This document shows positions 28,577-40,319 of a stretch of DNA of 64,000 nucleotides, one piece after another. Origin of the DNA: Larix kaempferi (Eukaryota; Streptophyta; Pinopsida; Pinales; Pinaceae); assembly GCA_027924585.1 (NCBI GenBank), contig BSBM01000232.1:31271001-31335000 (forward strand). Direction: 5' to 3'. Position 1 is the stretch's first letter; the number at the start of each line of letters is the position of its first letter. Both the position numbers and the translations under genes were made by a program. Below the pieces are notes generated by a model. That model saw only the letters and a list, made by a program, of their open reading frames with translations, made no database searches and was not told where the DNA came from.

Positions 28577-30523
28577 ATATGTAGATCCTGAGAGGCCCCT
28601 CCAATAGCCCCTTGAAATTCTAAAGAAGTTTGTAGGCTTGTCATTTATCAAGGGAGCTATCCAAGGGCTGCTTATGCAAGCTCTTATCCACTTTATAAAA
28701 ACATCTAAGAAGCCAAAAATCTTCATGATTTTGAAGAGGAAGTTATGTCTTACTCTATTGAAGGAATTTTATAGGTCTAATTTTATATCCATTCATTTTT
28801 CCTTCCTTTCATAGCTTGAGTGGATCACTTCTTGCACAATGACTATGTTGTTAATAATCTGCTTGCCTGCAATAAAACCACCCTGGTTTTCAGAGATTAG
28901 ATTAAGAAGAATATTTTTAAGCTTTCTTGCAATGATTTTTGTCAATATCTTTTACGAAGCATTGCATAAAGATATGGGCCTAAACCTTTTCAACGTAGAG
29001 GGATTTTTCTCCTTTGGAATCAAGGCGATAAAGGATGAATTTGTTGCCCCCAATCTTATCCCTCCCCATTGAGCAGTTTAGCATTCTGCATAAATTCACC
29101 TTTATTATATTCCAATATTTTCTATGGAAGCAAATAGGGAAGTCATTGGGCCCTAGGGGATTTGTCTGGATGAAGAGACCATATCGCCTCCTTTGCCTCC
29201 GCTTGTGTGATCCATTTAAGAAGGAGCTCATTTTTGTTAGAGATAAGATTAGGAATATTTTCACACATGGAAGTTAACAAAGCCCAATCTTCTTCTTCTT
29301 GATACAAATATTGAAAGTGTTGATAGGCCTCTTTATTTATCTACTGTATTGAATTTATTTTTCCTCCCCTTTCACTTTCTAGCTCTAGGATCGTATTCCT
29401 CCTTATCCTTTCTTTATATTGACTATGGAAGTACTTTGTACTTTTATCTCTAGCCTTGATTCAGAGACTTCTTGATTTAATTCTCCACTCCTCTTCCTCC
29501 TTTCTCTCTAAACCTTGTATTTTCTCTTCCAAACATTGTTCTTTCCTCAGGATTTCATTTTTTATTTCACTTTTCATTTCTTCTTAGAACTCTTTCAGTT
29601 CCTCTTGGAGCCTTCGTTTCTCCCACTTCAGATTTGTAAGGTTTTTGGCCCACAGCTTATGAGCATTCTTTGTGGCTCTTAATTTAGCCCCCCAAATGAA
29701 GCTAGGAGTTCCATTAACATATACTTTCCATGCATTCCTTATAATCATAAGGATCACCTCTTCTCTAGTCCAAGAAGAAATGAACTTGAAAGGAATTGGA
29801 CCCATATTCTTAGGGATAAAAAATTCTAACAGGATAGGCTTATGATCTGAAATAGAAGAAGGAATAATCTTTGACGAAGGAATGATATTTTTTAACATAA
29901 AGTAGTTGCTTATAGAAACCAATTGAGTCTTTCTACAATGTTTCCAGGTCCTACTCTTATATTGTTCCAAGTGCAATTCCCTTTCCTTGGTTTTATATTT
30001 GTAAGGTTCCAAGAAACCTGCATCTCCTCTAGTTTCCCTCCAAAGGGATCTTTGACCTTCAATCCTCCTCTCATTTCAAATAGAGCCACTGTGACATTGA
30101 AGTCTCTAGCCACAATACTTCTGAGGTGCAAATTCCTTTCTCTAAGATCCTCTAAAGATATCTAGGAGTCCTGTTTTTGTGATGAAGGACTAGGCCATAG
30201 ATGTTGCATACTTTGATTTTTTCAATTTCCTCAGTGTATTCTAGTTCAAACATTATCCAGTTAGAGTTCCTCCATTCAACATATAAAGAGAACCTTCTTG
30301 TATCCCACCAGGTGGCTATGCCCCCTGAGTTCCCTGTTGCTCCTACTGAACTCCCTTCTCCACTTTTCCATAATTTCTTCATTATTTATCTACTATTTTC
30401 CTCACTCATTTTTGTCTCCTAGATAAGAAGGATGGAGATATTTTTGCTTCTTAACATATTCCTTATTTATTTTGTCTTTGTTTTCTATCCCAACCCTCTA
30501 CAGTTCCAAGAGACAATTTTCAT
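28577..30523 (-). pseudogene. LINE 1 ORF2: endonuclease and reverse transcriptase start
   Basis: Start Met is at 30523: MKIVSWNCRGLG followed by a LIQETKMSEE block, the N-terminal motifs of apurinic-type endonuclease in plant L1 LINEs. GATGNSGGIATWWD (about 30340) and SISDHKPILLEF (about 29840) are further endonuclease blocks, the latter with the catalytic SDH. RT follows at 29200-28600 in broken frames, with ENQGGFIAGKQIINNIVI and KWIRACISSPWIAPLIN. The sequence stops before the YxDD box, at the LTR junction at 28577. Several stops and frameshifts show it is dead. Confidence 0.85.
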
Positions 30524-30579
30524 CTTTTTGGGATTGAGAGGGGTGCTCCTTGTTTTCTAATTCTCATCTTATCCAAGAG

Positions 30580-31867
30580 ATTGCTCTACTAAGGATGAAA
30601 TAATTTTTATATGTTGATCTAGGCTGGGTTGTTTCCCTTTCGCATTTTCTTTCTCCGCATGTTCTTCCCGATGGGTTATGTTTGGATTTCTTCCTTTCTT
30701 TCTTGGAGGTTCTTTCCCTTCTTCTCTATATTATGATGTTTCTTCTTGCATGGATTTTGACATGAATCTTGTCACCGAACTTGAAGCTCCTAATATTACC
30801 TCAATGTGTGGCTGCTCAGGAATGATCAAAGTGTATTTTTCTTCTTGTGCTATCTCTATTAAGACCGACTATTCCTTTACTATCTCTTCTTGGGTTTCAT
30901 CCCTTATCTTTCCATCTTCAGCTAGTTCTATATCATGGCTAGCTAGGGCCTGAAATCTATTCACAAGATGTCCTTCTTTTACAGGGGCAAGAGCAGGCCG
31001 ATTCTACTTCATAGGATATGTACTACCTCTTTTAGGAACAACATTCTAATCACCTTATTTGTCGACCTCCTAATCCTGGAATCTTTTTTTTGCACATTTT
31101 TTGGCAAAATGCCCGTATTCATGGCATATATTGCACTTGAAATGGATTTTTTCATAATCTACTTTTTGAAGATGATTCCACCCCTCCATTATTAGATTTA
31201 TCTCTTCCGGTAGGCCTATTTCCAAATCCACCTCAACACATATTCTAGAACACTAGAAGAGGGGCGGTTTCAGATCAAATCTATCTATATATTTTCCTAG
31301 TGTATTCCCTATTTTCTTGAGATCATCATCCCCCCAATAATGTAAAGGGAGATGGAGGAGATTAACCCAGATAGGAACAACAAAAGGGATATCTTTTTCT
31401 AGGTCAAATGAAGCATTCCATTGATTCAGGTACATAACTCTAGGACCTATGAAGTATGGTCCATTCCGAAAACTTAAGTCTTTGTCTTCTTTGTGCTCAA
31501 ATAAGAAAAAAAAAAAACCTTTGCCGCTAAAATTTTGGACCACTTCTCCTTTTATCAATGACCTCTAGTTCTTATTTAGTTAGATTTCTATTACTTTCGG
31601 AGAGGGCCATAGCCCAGTGAAGTATCTCACCAAACCTTTTTTTAAAAGAACCACTATCTTGTTCCTTGTAGAATTTGAGGAAAGTTTAAATTCAGGGGTT
31701 GTCGTATATTTAACAAACTGAGAATATAGATCCTTTTCCGATATGGAGGTTGCATCCATAACGACAGAAATAACGCTTTTGAAGCAAGAATCAAGAGAGA
31801 CGGCCTCCCCCGACTCAGAGACCGGAGGAGTGTCCATGAGGGCAATTGAAGCAGAAACTTGAGGCAA
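30580..31867 (-). pseudogene. LINE 1 ORF1 (DUF4283-type RNA-binding protein with zinc knuckle)
   Basis: Start Met is at 31867. The DUF4283 region includes FRNGPYFIGPRVMYLNQWNA and PIWVNLLHLPLHYW. A CCHC knuckle CNICHEYGHFAKKC lies at about 31140-31095 and is complete (C-x2-C-x4-H-x4-C). The C-terminal part is acidic. ORF1 binds the element RNA in L1-type elements (family knowledge). Several in-frame stops are present. ORF2 starts about 60 bp downstream, the normal layout. Confidence 0.8.
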
Positions 31868-31884
31868 AAAACCCTATGCGAGAG

Positions 31885-34800
31885 CTAACCAATGGAGTTC
31901 AATTCATTACTATTTTCATCAACACCAACCACATGAATATAGTACATTTGTATGGCACCTTCACCTTCTAGAGTTTGGATCACCACCAGGGAGACCCTTG
32001 AGGTGCAAGGTTGAGTAAGGACATGTATCCTAATCTTGCTGTATAATTGCCACATTCCGTATACAATTCCCAAACAAGTTCATCGGGTTCATCCTTGCAT
32101 CTTACATGTTCCCTCCTTATCTCAATAAAAAAACCTCCCATGACTAGCCAAAAGACCTTCCAAGCCTAACTCCTCATAACATAACCATCCCTAAGATCAA
32201 ATAGTAGTGTCCTGTGGTCGAGAGATTTGTTTTAGGGTGCATTCTCCTCTTTCCTATAAGTGGGTGAAAACTACTTCCAAAAGGAAAACATCCTTCCCAC
32301 AACCTATAATGGAATTAAAACCAATCCCGACATGGGCCTCGTCACCCACTTTCCAATCTAAGTAGTTTCCAATAATAGGAAAAGCTAAAGGCAAGGATTT
32401 CCATGGTTAGAAATATTGTGTACATTCTTTCTCTCTAGAAGAAACCAATCCAGAGAGCAATTGGGGTGAATGTAATTATTTGTAATAATTCTCCTCCATA
32501 AACTATGTTTGGTAATCAACTGCAAATGCTAGAGGGATTTTGCACCTAGTGATAGCTCGAAGAGATGGTTGTACTTAAGAACCCATCCCCCAAGCTTCTT
32601 AGGATGAGTTATTAATTTCTACCTTGCAATATGGGATCTCAAATAATCACTACTAGCCTTCCAAAGTTAATTGAAACATCATTTCCGAATTTTTTCTAGG
32701 TTTCCCTTTGAGATATTGGAAAGGAGATGCCATAAAATAGGGGTTTCTTCAAGGAATAATTTTATTAGGACAAGCCTCCCACCTTTGGAGAGCCATCGAT
32801 AACACCAGAAGGAAATCGTTTGCTCAATGTTGTACAATAGACACCATCAATCCTCCTTGACATAATTTTTGGGTTTCAAGTTGAATCCAACATACTTGGA
32901 ATCCTCATCCTAACCAAAATGCTGAAATGGGAAGATCCCATCCATATCGTTCTTCATTATGTTAGGAAATACATGTGAATCATTGTAGAATTTTTAAGGT
33001 TAATGACCATCCTAGTAGCAGTGCCAAATAGATCAAGGAAATATGATAATTTCTTAGCATCCACCAAATTTCCAAAGAAGAAGAGTAATACATCATTGAT
33101 AAAGAGGAGAGGTGAGAGGGTATCTCCCCCTCCCACCTATACACCCTTCTCAGTCTCTGGGATTTATGAATGGATTTACTTAGGCCTTCAAATACCAACA
33201 TAAAAAGATACATAGATAAAGGGAAACCTTGTCTAAGACCTCAGGAGGGTTTAAATAAGGGAGATACTGACCCATTGCTTAGAAAAACAAATGATGTAGA
33301 TGTAATCCAACTCATAATCCATCATACCAAGGGAAGTGAGAAGCCAAGGTGAAGAATCAATATTCTAAGATACAACCAATAGATATGGTCATAGGCCTTA
33401 GATAAATATAGCTTGATGACATAGGTTGGGGAATGATATATTTTTAAGTGTAACCCCACCTAGGTAGAACAAATGGATTCATGGATCAACTTATCGTCTA
33501 AAATTCCAAATTGCTCAGAATAAATGTAACAAGATAACAAAGGTTTTAATATTGTAGCTATAATCTTTGACATAATTTTATAGATGTTTCATTTAAGGAA
33601 ATGGGTCTGAATCCATTGAAATTATCCAAGTAATCTAACTTGGGAATTAAAGCAATAAATGTGGAGTTTACAGTCCACAAAATCTTACCTAAAAATATTA
33701 CCTCTTCCATGGCCTTGAATATAAAATCTCCAAGAAGCTCGAAAAAATCCAAATAGAAGTCCATCGACCACCCACTAGGTCTCAAGATTCTATCTTTTTG
33801 AATTTTTTTAGGACTGCAAGTAATTACTATAAAGTAATAGCTCTATAAAAGGCCTCGTTTTACTCTGCCTCAACCATACGGGGAAATAAATAAATCAACT
33901 TTATTATTTCTCCAATATTATCCCTAACAGGTTCACTGAAAAGATTAGAAAAATGTGAGACCTAGAGCTTTGATATCCATTGAAATCCCCATTACTTATT
34001 ACCTTCCTAATCAAGCATATCCTAGATAGTGTTTTGACTTTTCTAATAGTTTTCAAATTTATGAAAAAAGTTTGTGTTTTGCTTCCCAAATCCAAGCTAG
34101 ACTGCCGAACTCTTTATCCTTGTCTAATAGAATTTTTCACTTATGAGATTCTTAAAACTTATTTTTTGCCATAGACTCTTCTCTAAGTAAATAATAAAAA
34201 TTCTCCCTACACAAAAAATCAAGGTTCTATTCAACTTCCTTCAAGTGTCGATCTCTTTCCTTGCATCTTACACTTTCCCAAGGGATCTCTTCTCTTTTAC
34301 CATTTGAAGCTAAGTACAAAACTAAGTACACAGAGTCTCCCCTGAGTGGATGTCGACATACCTCCAATTAGACTTCACTGATTTCTGAAATTCCATCTCT
34401 TCAATCCAAATTTGGTTGTATTTAAAATGATCCCTAAGTTTCTCCTCTCCAGGTCCCATCTCAAGGAGGATGTAGAAGTGGTATGAACATCTTATGTAAT
34501 CCCCAAGACCGATAGCATGATAGCTTTTCCAGAAAGTCATCATGGAGTAGGAATTATTCTAATCTCTTGGATTCCTCGACTTCCTCAGTTCAAATGTTTT
34601 CCAAGTAGGCCTCATGTGAAGAGGCACAATATCAACCCATCCAACTAACTCAAACCTATCAAGGAAAAATTATTTCATTATATCATGATGAGTGTAGGAG
34701 CCGTATATTTCCCCTCTATTTAGAGTGAGATTCATGTCCCCACAAACGATAATTTTTTTTCCCTTATCCACTAGGAGGATAGTAGCTTCAACCAGAAATA

Positions 34801-35145
34801 TCACTTACATTCATACGGCCCATATATGTTCAACAAGGTAATATCTAACCCCCAAAACTTTCAGGATAACTCGGTACATAAAACTGAGAACATAGAAAAA
34901 GAGTTAATTAATTTGACATTTGAACTCCAACCCATCATGAGATTTCTAGAGAAACCTCAACTTCCAATACCGCAAAATCCCACCATGCCATCAACATTTT
35001 GAGATTGTTGATCAAATGATCCCCTTTACCCATAGATTCTTGGATTAATAAAATATCTGGTTTATTTAGGTTGAGCATCCTCTTGAGGGACAATTTTTTT
35101 GGCTTGATCCCCTAGACCCCTGATATTAATTGACATAATATTCAT
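31885..35145 (-). pseudogene. LINE 2 ORF2: endonuclease, reverse transcriptase and start of zf-RVT
   Basis: Start Met is at 35145 (MNIMSINIRGLGDQAKK). GDMNLTLNRGEIYGS (about 34740) is the GDFN block of the endonuclease. RT begins near 33700 with FIALIPKLDYLDNFNGFRPI and continues past 33213 (VFEGLSKSIHKSQ). WKVGDEAHVGIGFNSIIG (about 32340) and ARLGYMSLLNLAPQG (about 32010) lead into the zinc-finger region, where the frame ends at about 31890 beside the start of LINE 1. Many stops and shifts interrupt it. Confidence 0.8.
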
Positions 35146-35159
35146 GGGGATACCCTATT

Positions 35160-36400
35160 GGGGGTTTGCTTTGCTCTAAGTACCCTTGCACTTAAATGTT
35201 GCTTTCGATGGTTAACCCCTTTCACATGGCTCTTTCTTGAGCATGTTTGAGGACACGTTTCCTTCCTACCTGAGAACCTACCAGGTCCTTGGGGACATCC
35301 AATCTCATACCACTAAAGGGAAAATAATTTTGGGAGGAGGATTGGGGTATTAGGTGGTAATTCCAACCTCCCTTATTTATGACAAAATGAATCCCAAGAG
35401 ATGGTTGTTCCACCAAATAAAGTTCCCCTCCAGTCAAGGATTTTGAATCTTTCATTGAGAATTTCCCTCCATCATCCAACCCCAACCCAAAAGTAGAATC
35501 ATGATTTGAATTGAAAAAACCAACCTAATTTCCCCTTGAAGAGGAGTAGACAAATCCAACCCATAATCTAAACCCGCACCATAACCAAAATTAGGAGGAG
35601 AATAATTGAATAGCTTACCTGAAGAGGGTGCACTCCTTTACCACATAAGATCAATTTGTTGTAATTGAAAATGAATGAAATTGAAAAATCATGTCTCCAA
35701 CATGTTGTTTGAAAAGAACCCTTCACCAGAATGAGCTTATGTGACCAAGGGGATAGAAATATCACCAATATTTCTCAATTTCCTACTACCATTTATGATG
35801 CCACTGGTAGTGATTTCCAAAGCATCCCTCTACTCCACCAAATCTCTTCAATCTACTTTCCCAAAGGTTGAGAGGAAGTTTCCAAACTAGAAGGAGCTTC
35901 CTCTTGACCTTGACCTAGAGAGAAGTCACCTATATTTTTCCAAACCTTCTTTAGGAGTGGTTTTTAATAGTCTTTGAGGACGCATCCATATTGATGGCAC
36001 TTCACACAACATAATAGGAAATTGACACAGTTTAGGACTTGTGTGTTGCTTTTTCCTCCCAACACCATCTCCACAGTTTCAAAGAGTCCATTACTTGCTT
36101 CTAATTCGACCAATATACGAGCTACTGATCGATTCAAATGAAGCTTGTAGATATCATTAGAAAGTATAAAATTATCGAGGGTACACTAATTGTTTTGAGA
36201 GACTAGCCAAACCACAACTCCATCATTTGGAAATTTCAACCATTTAATCCATACGAGATATGAAATCATCCTTGGAAATAAAGTAGGGATGCCAAGGTTT
36301 TATTGATAGGTAGGACCTATCGAGGAACCATCTCCCCCATAATATGGACAATGTAGTATCCAAATTCAACTAAAACAAATACAATCCCAATTCATAAAAT
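35160..36400 (-). pseudogene. LINE 2 ORF1 (DUF4283-type) with degenerate knuckle
   Basis: The minus strand at about 36230-35990 reads an ILSNDIYKLHLNRSVARILV-type RNA-binding region, then VKCHQYGCVLKDY, a CCHC knuckle that has lost its His and last Cys. An acidic and Ser-rich tail and 35485-35222 (MGLDDGGKFSMKDSKSLTGG) end just before ORF2. Stops are present throughout. Confidence 0.7.
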
Positions 36401-37202
36401 TCCCATATTCTATGGCTTCATAAATAAAATTCTTACCAAAGAATTAACCAAAATAGTGATAAATAGAACTAGAAACAACTATAAGACTGACATAAGACAA
36501 CGATAGAAAACATCTAAAATTTATACAGGAAAGGGTTTCAGGAGTACCTCTACTGACAAAACTTGATGTCGTTATAGTTATTTGTCTACGACCCTAGAAT
36601 GCATGCCAAAAACCCGCAACAGTTTTTAGGGAACAACTCTCCACCCAACCAAATCCTCATTAGAAGTTGAGGCCCCCAAGCCACTCAACAATTATCTCTA
36701 TTCCAGTGGGTAAGACCTTACTAAAAGCCTTAGGAAATAGAGGAAGATTAATTTTTCATCCTTATCCTCCCCCTCCCACAAATAGTAAATATAAATCAAT
36801 AGAAAAACCATTAGAACACTCAACATACCATTCCAACCCCATAGACTAGAACCCCCTTTTCGTGGCCTGTTCCCCCTTTTATCGAATAATTTCCTAATTT
36901 TTTTCCCAATTTTGCATGGATGATGCCACTTGTCATCCATGCACCTAAGATCTATTAAAGTGGATTAATATTACTTAATTACTAGTCACAATGGTTAATT
37001 ATATGCACAATTTATTATTATTTGTTTATTTACATATTATTATTATTATTTTAAACTCATTCTAATTTGTATTGCTCAATTAACCTAATATTGATTTTGG
37101 GTGTTACATACTTCCCCCTTCAGGAAAATTCGTCTTGAAGTTATAACCCCAAAGAAGAAAACAAGACTTACTCAATTAATTATGTAGAGAATCAATACTA
37201 TT
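36401..37202. other. Unassigned; contains a possible LTR end in minus orientation
   Basis: At 37090-37130 the minus strand reads a purine run AAGGGGGAAGTA followed by TGTAACACCCAAAATC, which could be a polypurine tract and LTR start. The matching far end was not found; about 36600 is a guess from composition. No coding sequence is recognised. Confidence 0.3.
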
Positions 37203-39045
37203 GTGAAGATGAAAGATTTGTGCATGTGTCCATCATATAGAAATCCTCCAGCCCCTTTCCACATTTCCTCTGATGCTTCAGATACTGCTATTGGGTCTGT
37301 GCTGGAACAACAGAAAGATCATACTTCATATGCCATCTACTATATCAACAAGAATATGGCTCCTGCAGAACTCAACTACACGGCGACTAAAAAATAATCT
37401 ATTGCTATCATTTATGCCATCAATAAATTTCGGCATTATATTACAGGGTAGCCTACTTTTGTGCATACCGATCACTCAACTATTAGATATTTAAAGAATA
37501 ATCCTATCACTAATGCTTGAGTGACTAGATGGTTGTTTTTATTGCAAGAGTTTGATATCACCATCATTGACAGACTAGGAAAAGAGAATGTTGTTGCCGA
37601 TTTCCTTTCTCGACTAACTAATAATGTTGATAATTCACCAATTGAGGATTCTTTTGCTCATGAACATCTCTATGTAGTATCAATTCATTCACCTTGCTAT
37701 GCAGAACTTGCTAATTACCTTGTTGTATGGAAATTTCCATTGCATTTATCAAAAAGGGAAAGAAGAAGGATTTTATAGCAGAGTGCTAGATACTACTGGA
37801 TAGAAGGATGCCTCTTTTACACAGGGCCAAATTTGGAAATTAGACGGTGTAAGAGAAGATGAAATCCATGGTATCTTGAAATCTTGTCATGACGAACCTT
37901 GTGGGGGGGACTTTTCTGATAAAAGGACGGGACACAAGGTATTAAGAATGGGTTACTTTTGGCCAACCCTGTTTTAGGATGCAAAGAAGTATGTGCAAGA
38001 TTGTGATAGCTGCCAAAGGATGGGCCAACCTAATATGTTGGATGAAATGTCATTGCAACCACAATTAGGGGTTGAAATTTTTTATAGATGGGCCCTATAT
38101 TTTGTTATATTTTATAGGATCCATGAACCCTCCTCCAAGACAAAAGGTTTATATTATGGTTTGCATAGATTACATGACTAAATGGGTGGAGGACAAGGCC
38201 TTGGTGAGAGCTACTGATCAAGCTGTTGTAGATTTCTTTTTTGAATAAATCTTTACTCGCTTTTGGGTGCCTAAGGAGATAGTTACAGATGGAGGACCAT
38301 ATTTTGTGTCTCACAAAATTGAATCTCTTGTGTAGAAATATCATATGCAACATCGGATAACTTCACCATATCATCCACAAGCCAATGGCCAAATGGAAAG
38401 TACTAATAAATTTATTGAAGCTATTCTTACAATGATTGTGAAGAGTCATTGTAGAGATTGGGATGAAATAATTCCTAAAGAATTATGGGCATATCAAACT
38501 ACGTGGCGTAGCACCACAGGGTTCTCTCCTTATGAGATGGTGTATGGGAAAAATGTTGTATTCCCTATTGAATTTGAGATTAAAACCTTGAGGACTGCTT
38601 TGGAAGCAAATATGGACTTGAAAGAATCCCAAAAGGACCGTCTGGATGAATTAGATGATCTCGATGAGAAGCGTGAAGCTGTTGTACATCAGACTTCAGT
38701 GATTCAACAATAACGTTCTAGGTGTAACGACCAGATTATTAAGAAGAAGATGTTTTAGGAAGGAGATTGGGCTTTACTGTATGATTCACGATTCGAGAAG
38801 GACTACAAAGGGAATTTTTGCACCATATGGTTGGGACCATACATAATGGACACAGTATTTGATAATGGGACCATTCGATTAACCACAATTGATGAACAAT
38901 AGACACCACTATTTTCCAATGGTCATTGGATGCAACTCTATCATAATCCAGTCTTAAAAGATGCATTTACTTCTCACATTGCTTCTGATCTGAACTATCA
39001 ATTGGTAGATGAACAAGAGTCCCCTCTTGTTTCATCAACTCTTTA
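37203..39045 (+). pseudogene. Truncated gypsy pol: RNase H and integrase
   Basis: It starts abruptly in RNase H with PFHISSDASDTAIGSVLEQQ, then AIYYINKNMAPAELNYTATK and WLFLLQEFDITIIDRLGKEN. The integrase zinc site (DCDSCQRMG) is at about 38000, the core has an IVTDGGPYFVSH-type Asp block near 38280, and ITSPYHPQANGQMESTNKFI at about 38357 carries the catalytic Glu. The sequence ends with an integrase C-terminal domain near 39000. The order RNase H before integrase with no reverse transcriptase upstream shows a 5'-truncated Ty3/gypsy element. More than ten stops or shifts occur. Confidence 0.85.
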
Positions 39046-40319
39046 ATATTACACACATTTTCCACAAAAAATGTACATAAATAAACTTGTTTGTTTTTTT
39101 CTTTTTGGTTTGATTTGATTTGTTCGTTAGATTATCTGGTGATTCTTGTTAGGTTTGTTTACAGGTACTACATGTAGGGATATATGGGAAGGGATTGATT
39201 AAGATAGAGCAATCGTATTGGGCCAATCGATTGCAGAAACTATGGGTGGTCCCTTCCAATTACTCAACACCCCTTCAAAAATATCTGTGAAGAAAATTTC
39301 TGATTTCTGCCAAAGCCATTGAACTTCGTTTAGACACTATTGAAATTTTGTCTTCCTCTAAAACTTTGCCAATTTCTCCGTTGTCTTCTTAAACTCCACC
39401 AATTTATCCGTTATTTGTTGAAACTCCTCCAATATCCCCACTGTCTACTGAAACTCCACCAATTTCTCTGTTATTTGATGAAAATATGCCAACTTCTTTG
39501 CTATTTGCTTAAACTCCGCCAATTTCTCTGTTATTTGCTTAAACTCTACCAATATTCCAAATTTTCAACCTGTACCATTCATGAAATTCATCATCTTTAC
39601 TCATGACCGATCAAAAAATGTTTGCAATGTTATTTGAAGGAAATTTCGATGGTTGGAAACAATATCACTCTACCAATTCAATAGTCAGTGCCATTTCTGC
39701 TACATTTTCCCAAGATGAATGCTGAAAATATGCCAAATTTTCCACTCGCTAATACAATGAATTGTTATTTAGTACATGGACATGCTCATTTATCTCATTG
39801 GTCAAAGTCCTACATATTTTATGAAGCCACATGATGAGGAGCATATACTAAAAAAAAGGAGAAGATGCTACCACCACGATAAGGATTGATGAAGGACGCC
39901 TCCTTTAAGCGACTTGACAGTAAAGAAGGGCCACCTTGGATTACTGACAATCTATCACGGTAAGTGTGAAGCTACGAATATTGACCATAGGTATGGTTGG
40001 GCATGAATCGATAGGTAAATATAATTATACCACCATTTCTCATCCTTGTTAGCTATTGTTTTGGGGTGTGTGTCACCAAATTTTCCTGTACTTATTAATT
40101 GTTGTCGTCTGACCCAATTCATGCAATGAATTTCCCCATGAGCCTATTCCATAATTATATAACTCTTCTAAAAATATCCAACGAACTTTCCCACTGTATA
40201 TTGTTGTTCCTGCATGCTGCAACTCTGGTATTTGAATTTAAAAAAATTTCATGCCCAATTGAGATTGTTGAAGAAGAACATCATAGGAGGCTTTGCAGTT
40301 CCCCATGAAATAGAGACAA
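39046..40319 (+). other. Gypsy region between pol and the extra ORF, with repeats
   Basis: It contains the 30-bp tandem array (39354-39560) and then a frame with KMFAMLFEGNFDGWKQYHST (about 39615-39675), which could be a start of a further protein. From about 39720 to 40319 I see no clear coding sequence. The whole stretch lies between gypsy integrase and the long ORF in the same orientation. Confidence 0.45.
39354..39560 (+). repeat. 30-bp tandem repeat encoding ten-residue TPPIS-type units
   Basis: About seven units of AAACTCCACCAATTTCTCTG plus a GTTATTTGCTT-type tail. In one frame they translate to ETPPISPLST-like decapeptides, some interrupted by a stop (TAA in place of GAA at the unit border). 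Unit length divisible by three and conserved Pro positions suggest that the array once encoded a Pro/Ser-rich protein segment. Confidence 0.8.

Noticed and set aside
28839-31195. Hydrophobic plus-strand frames that suggest membrane proteins
   Set aside because: They are the complement of the LINE 1 coding strand, where endonuclease and RT motifs are clear.
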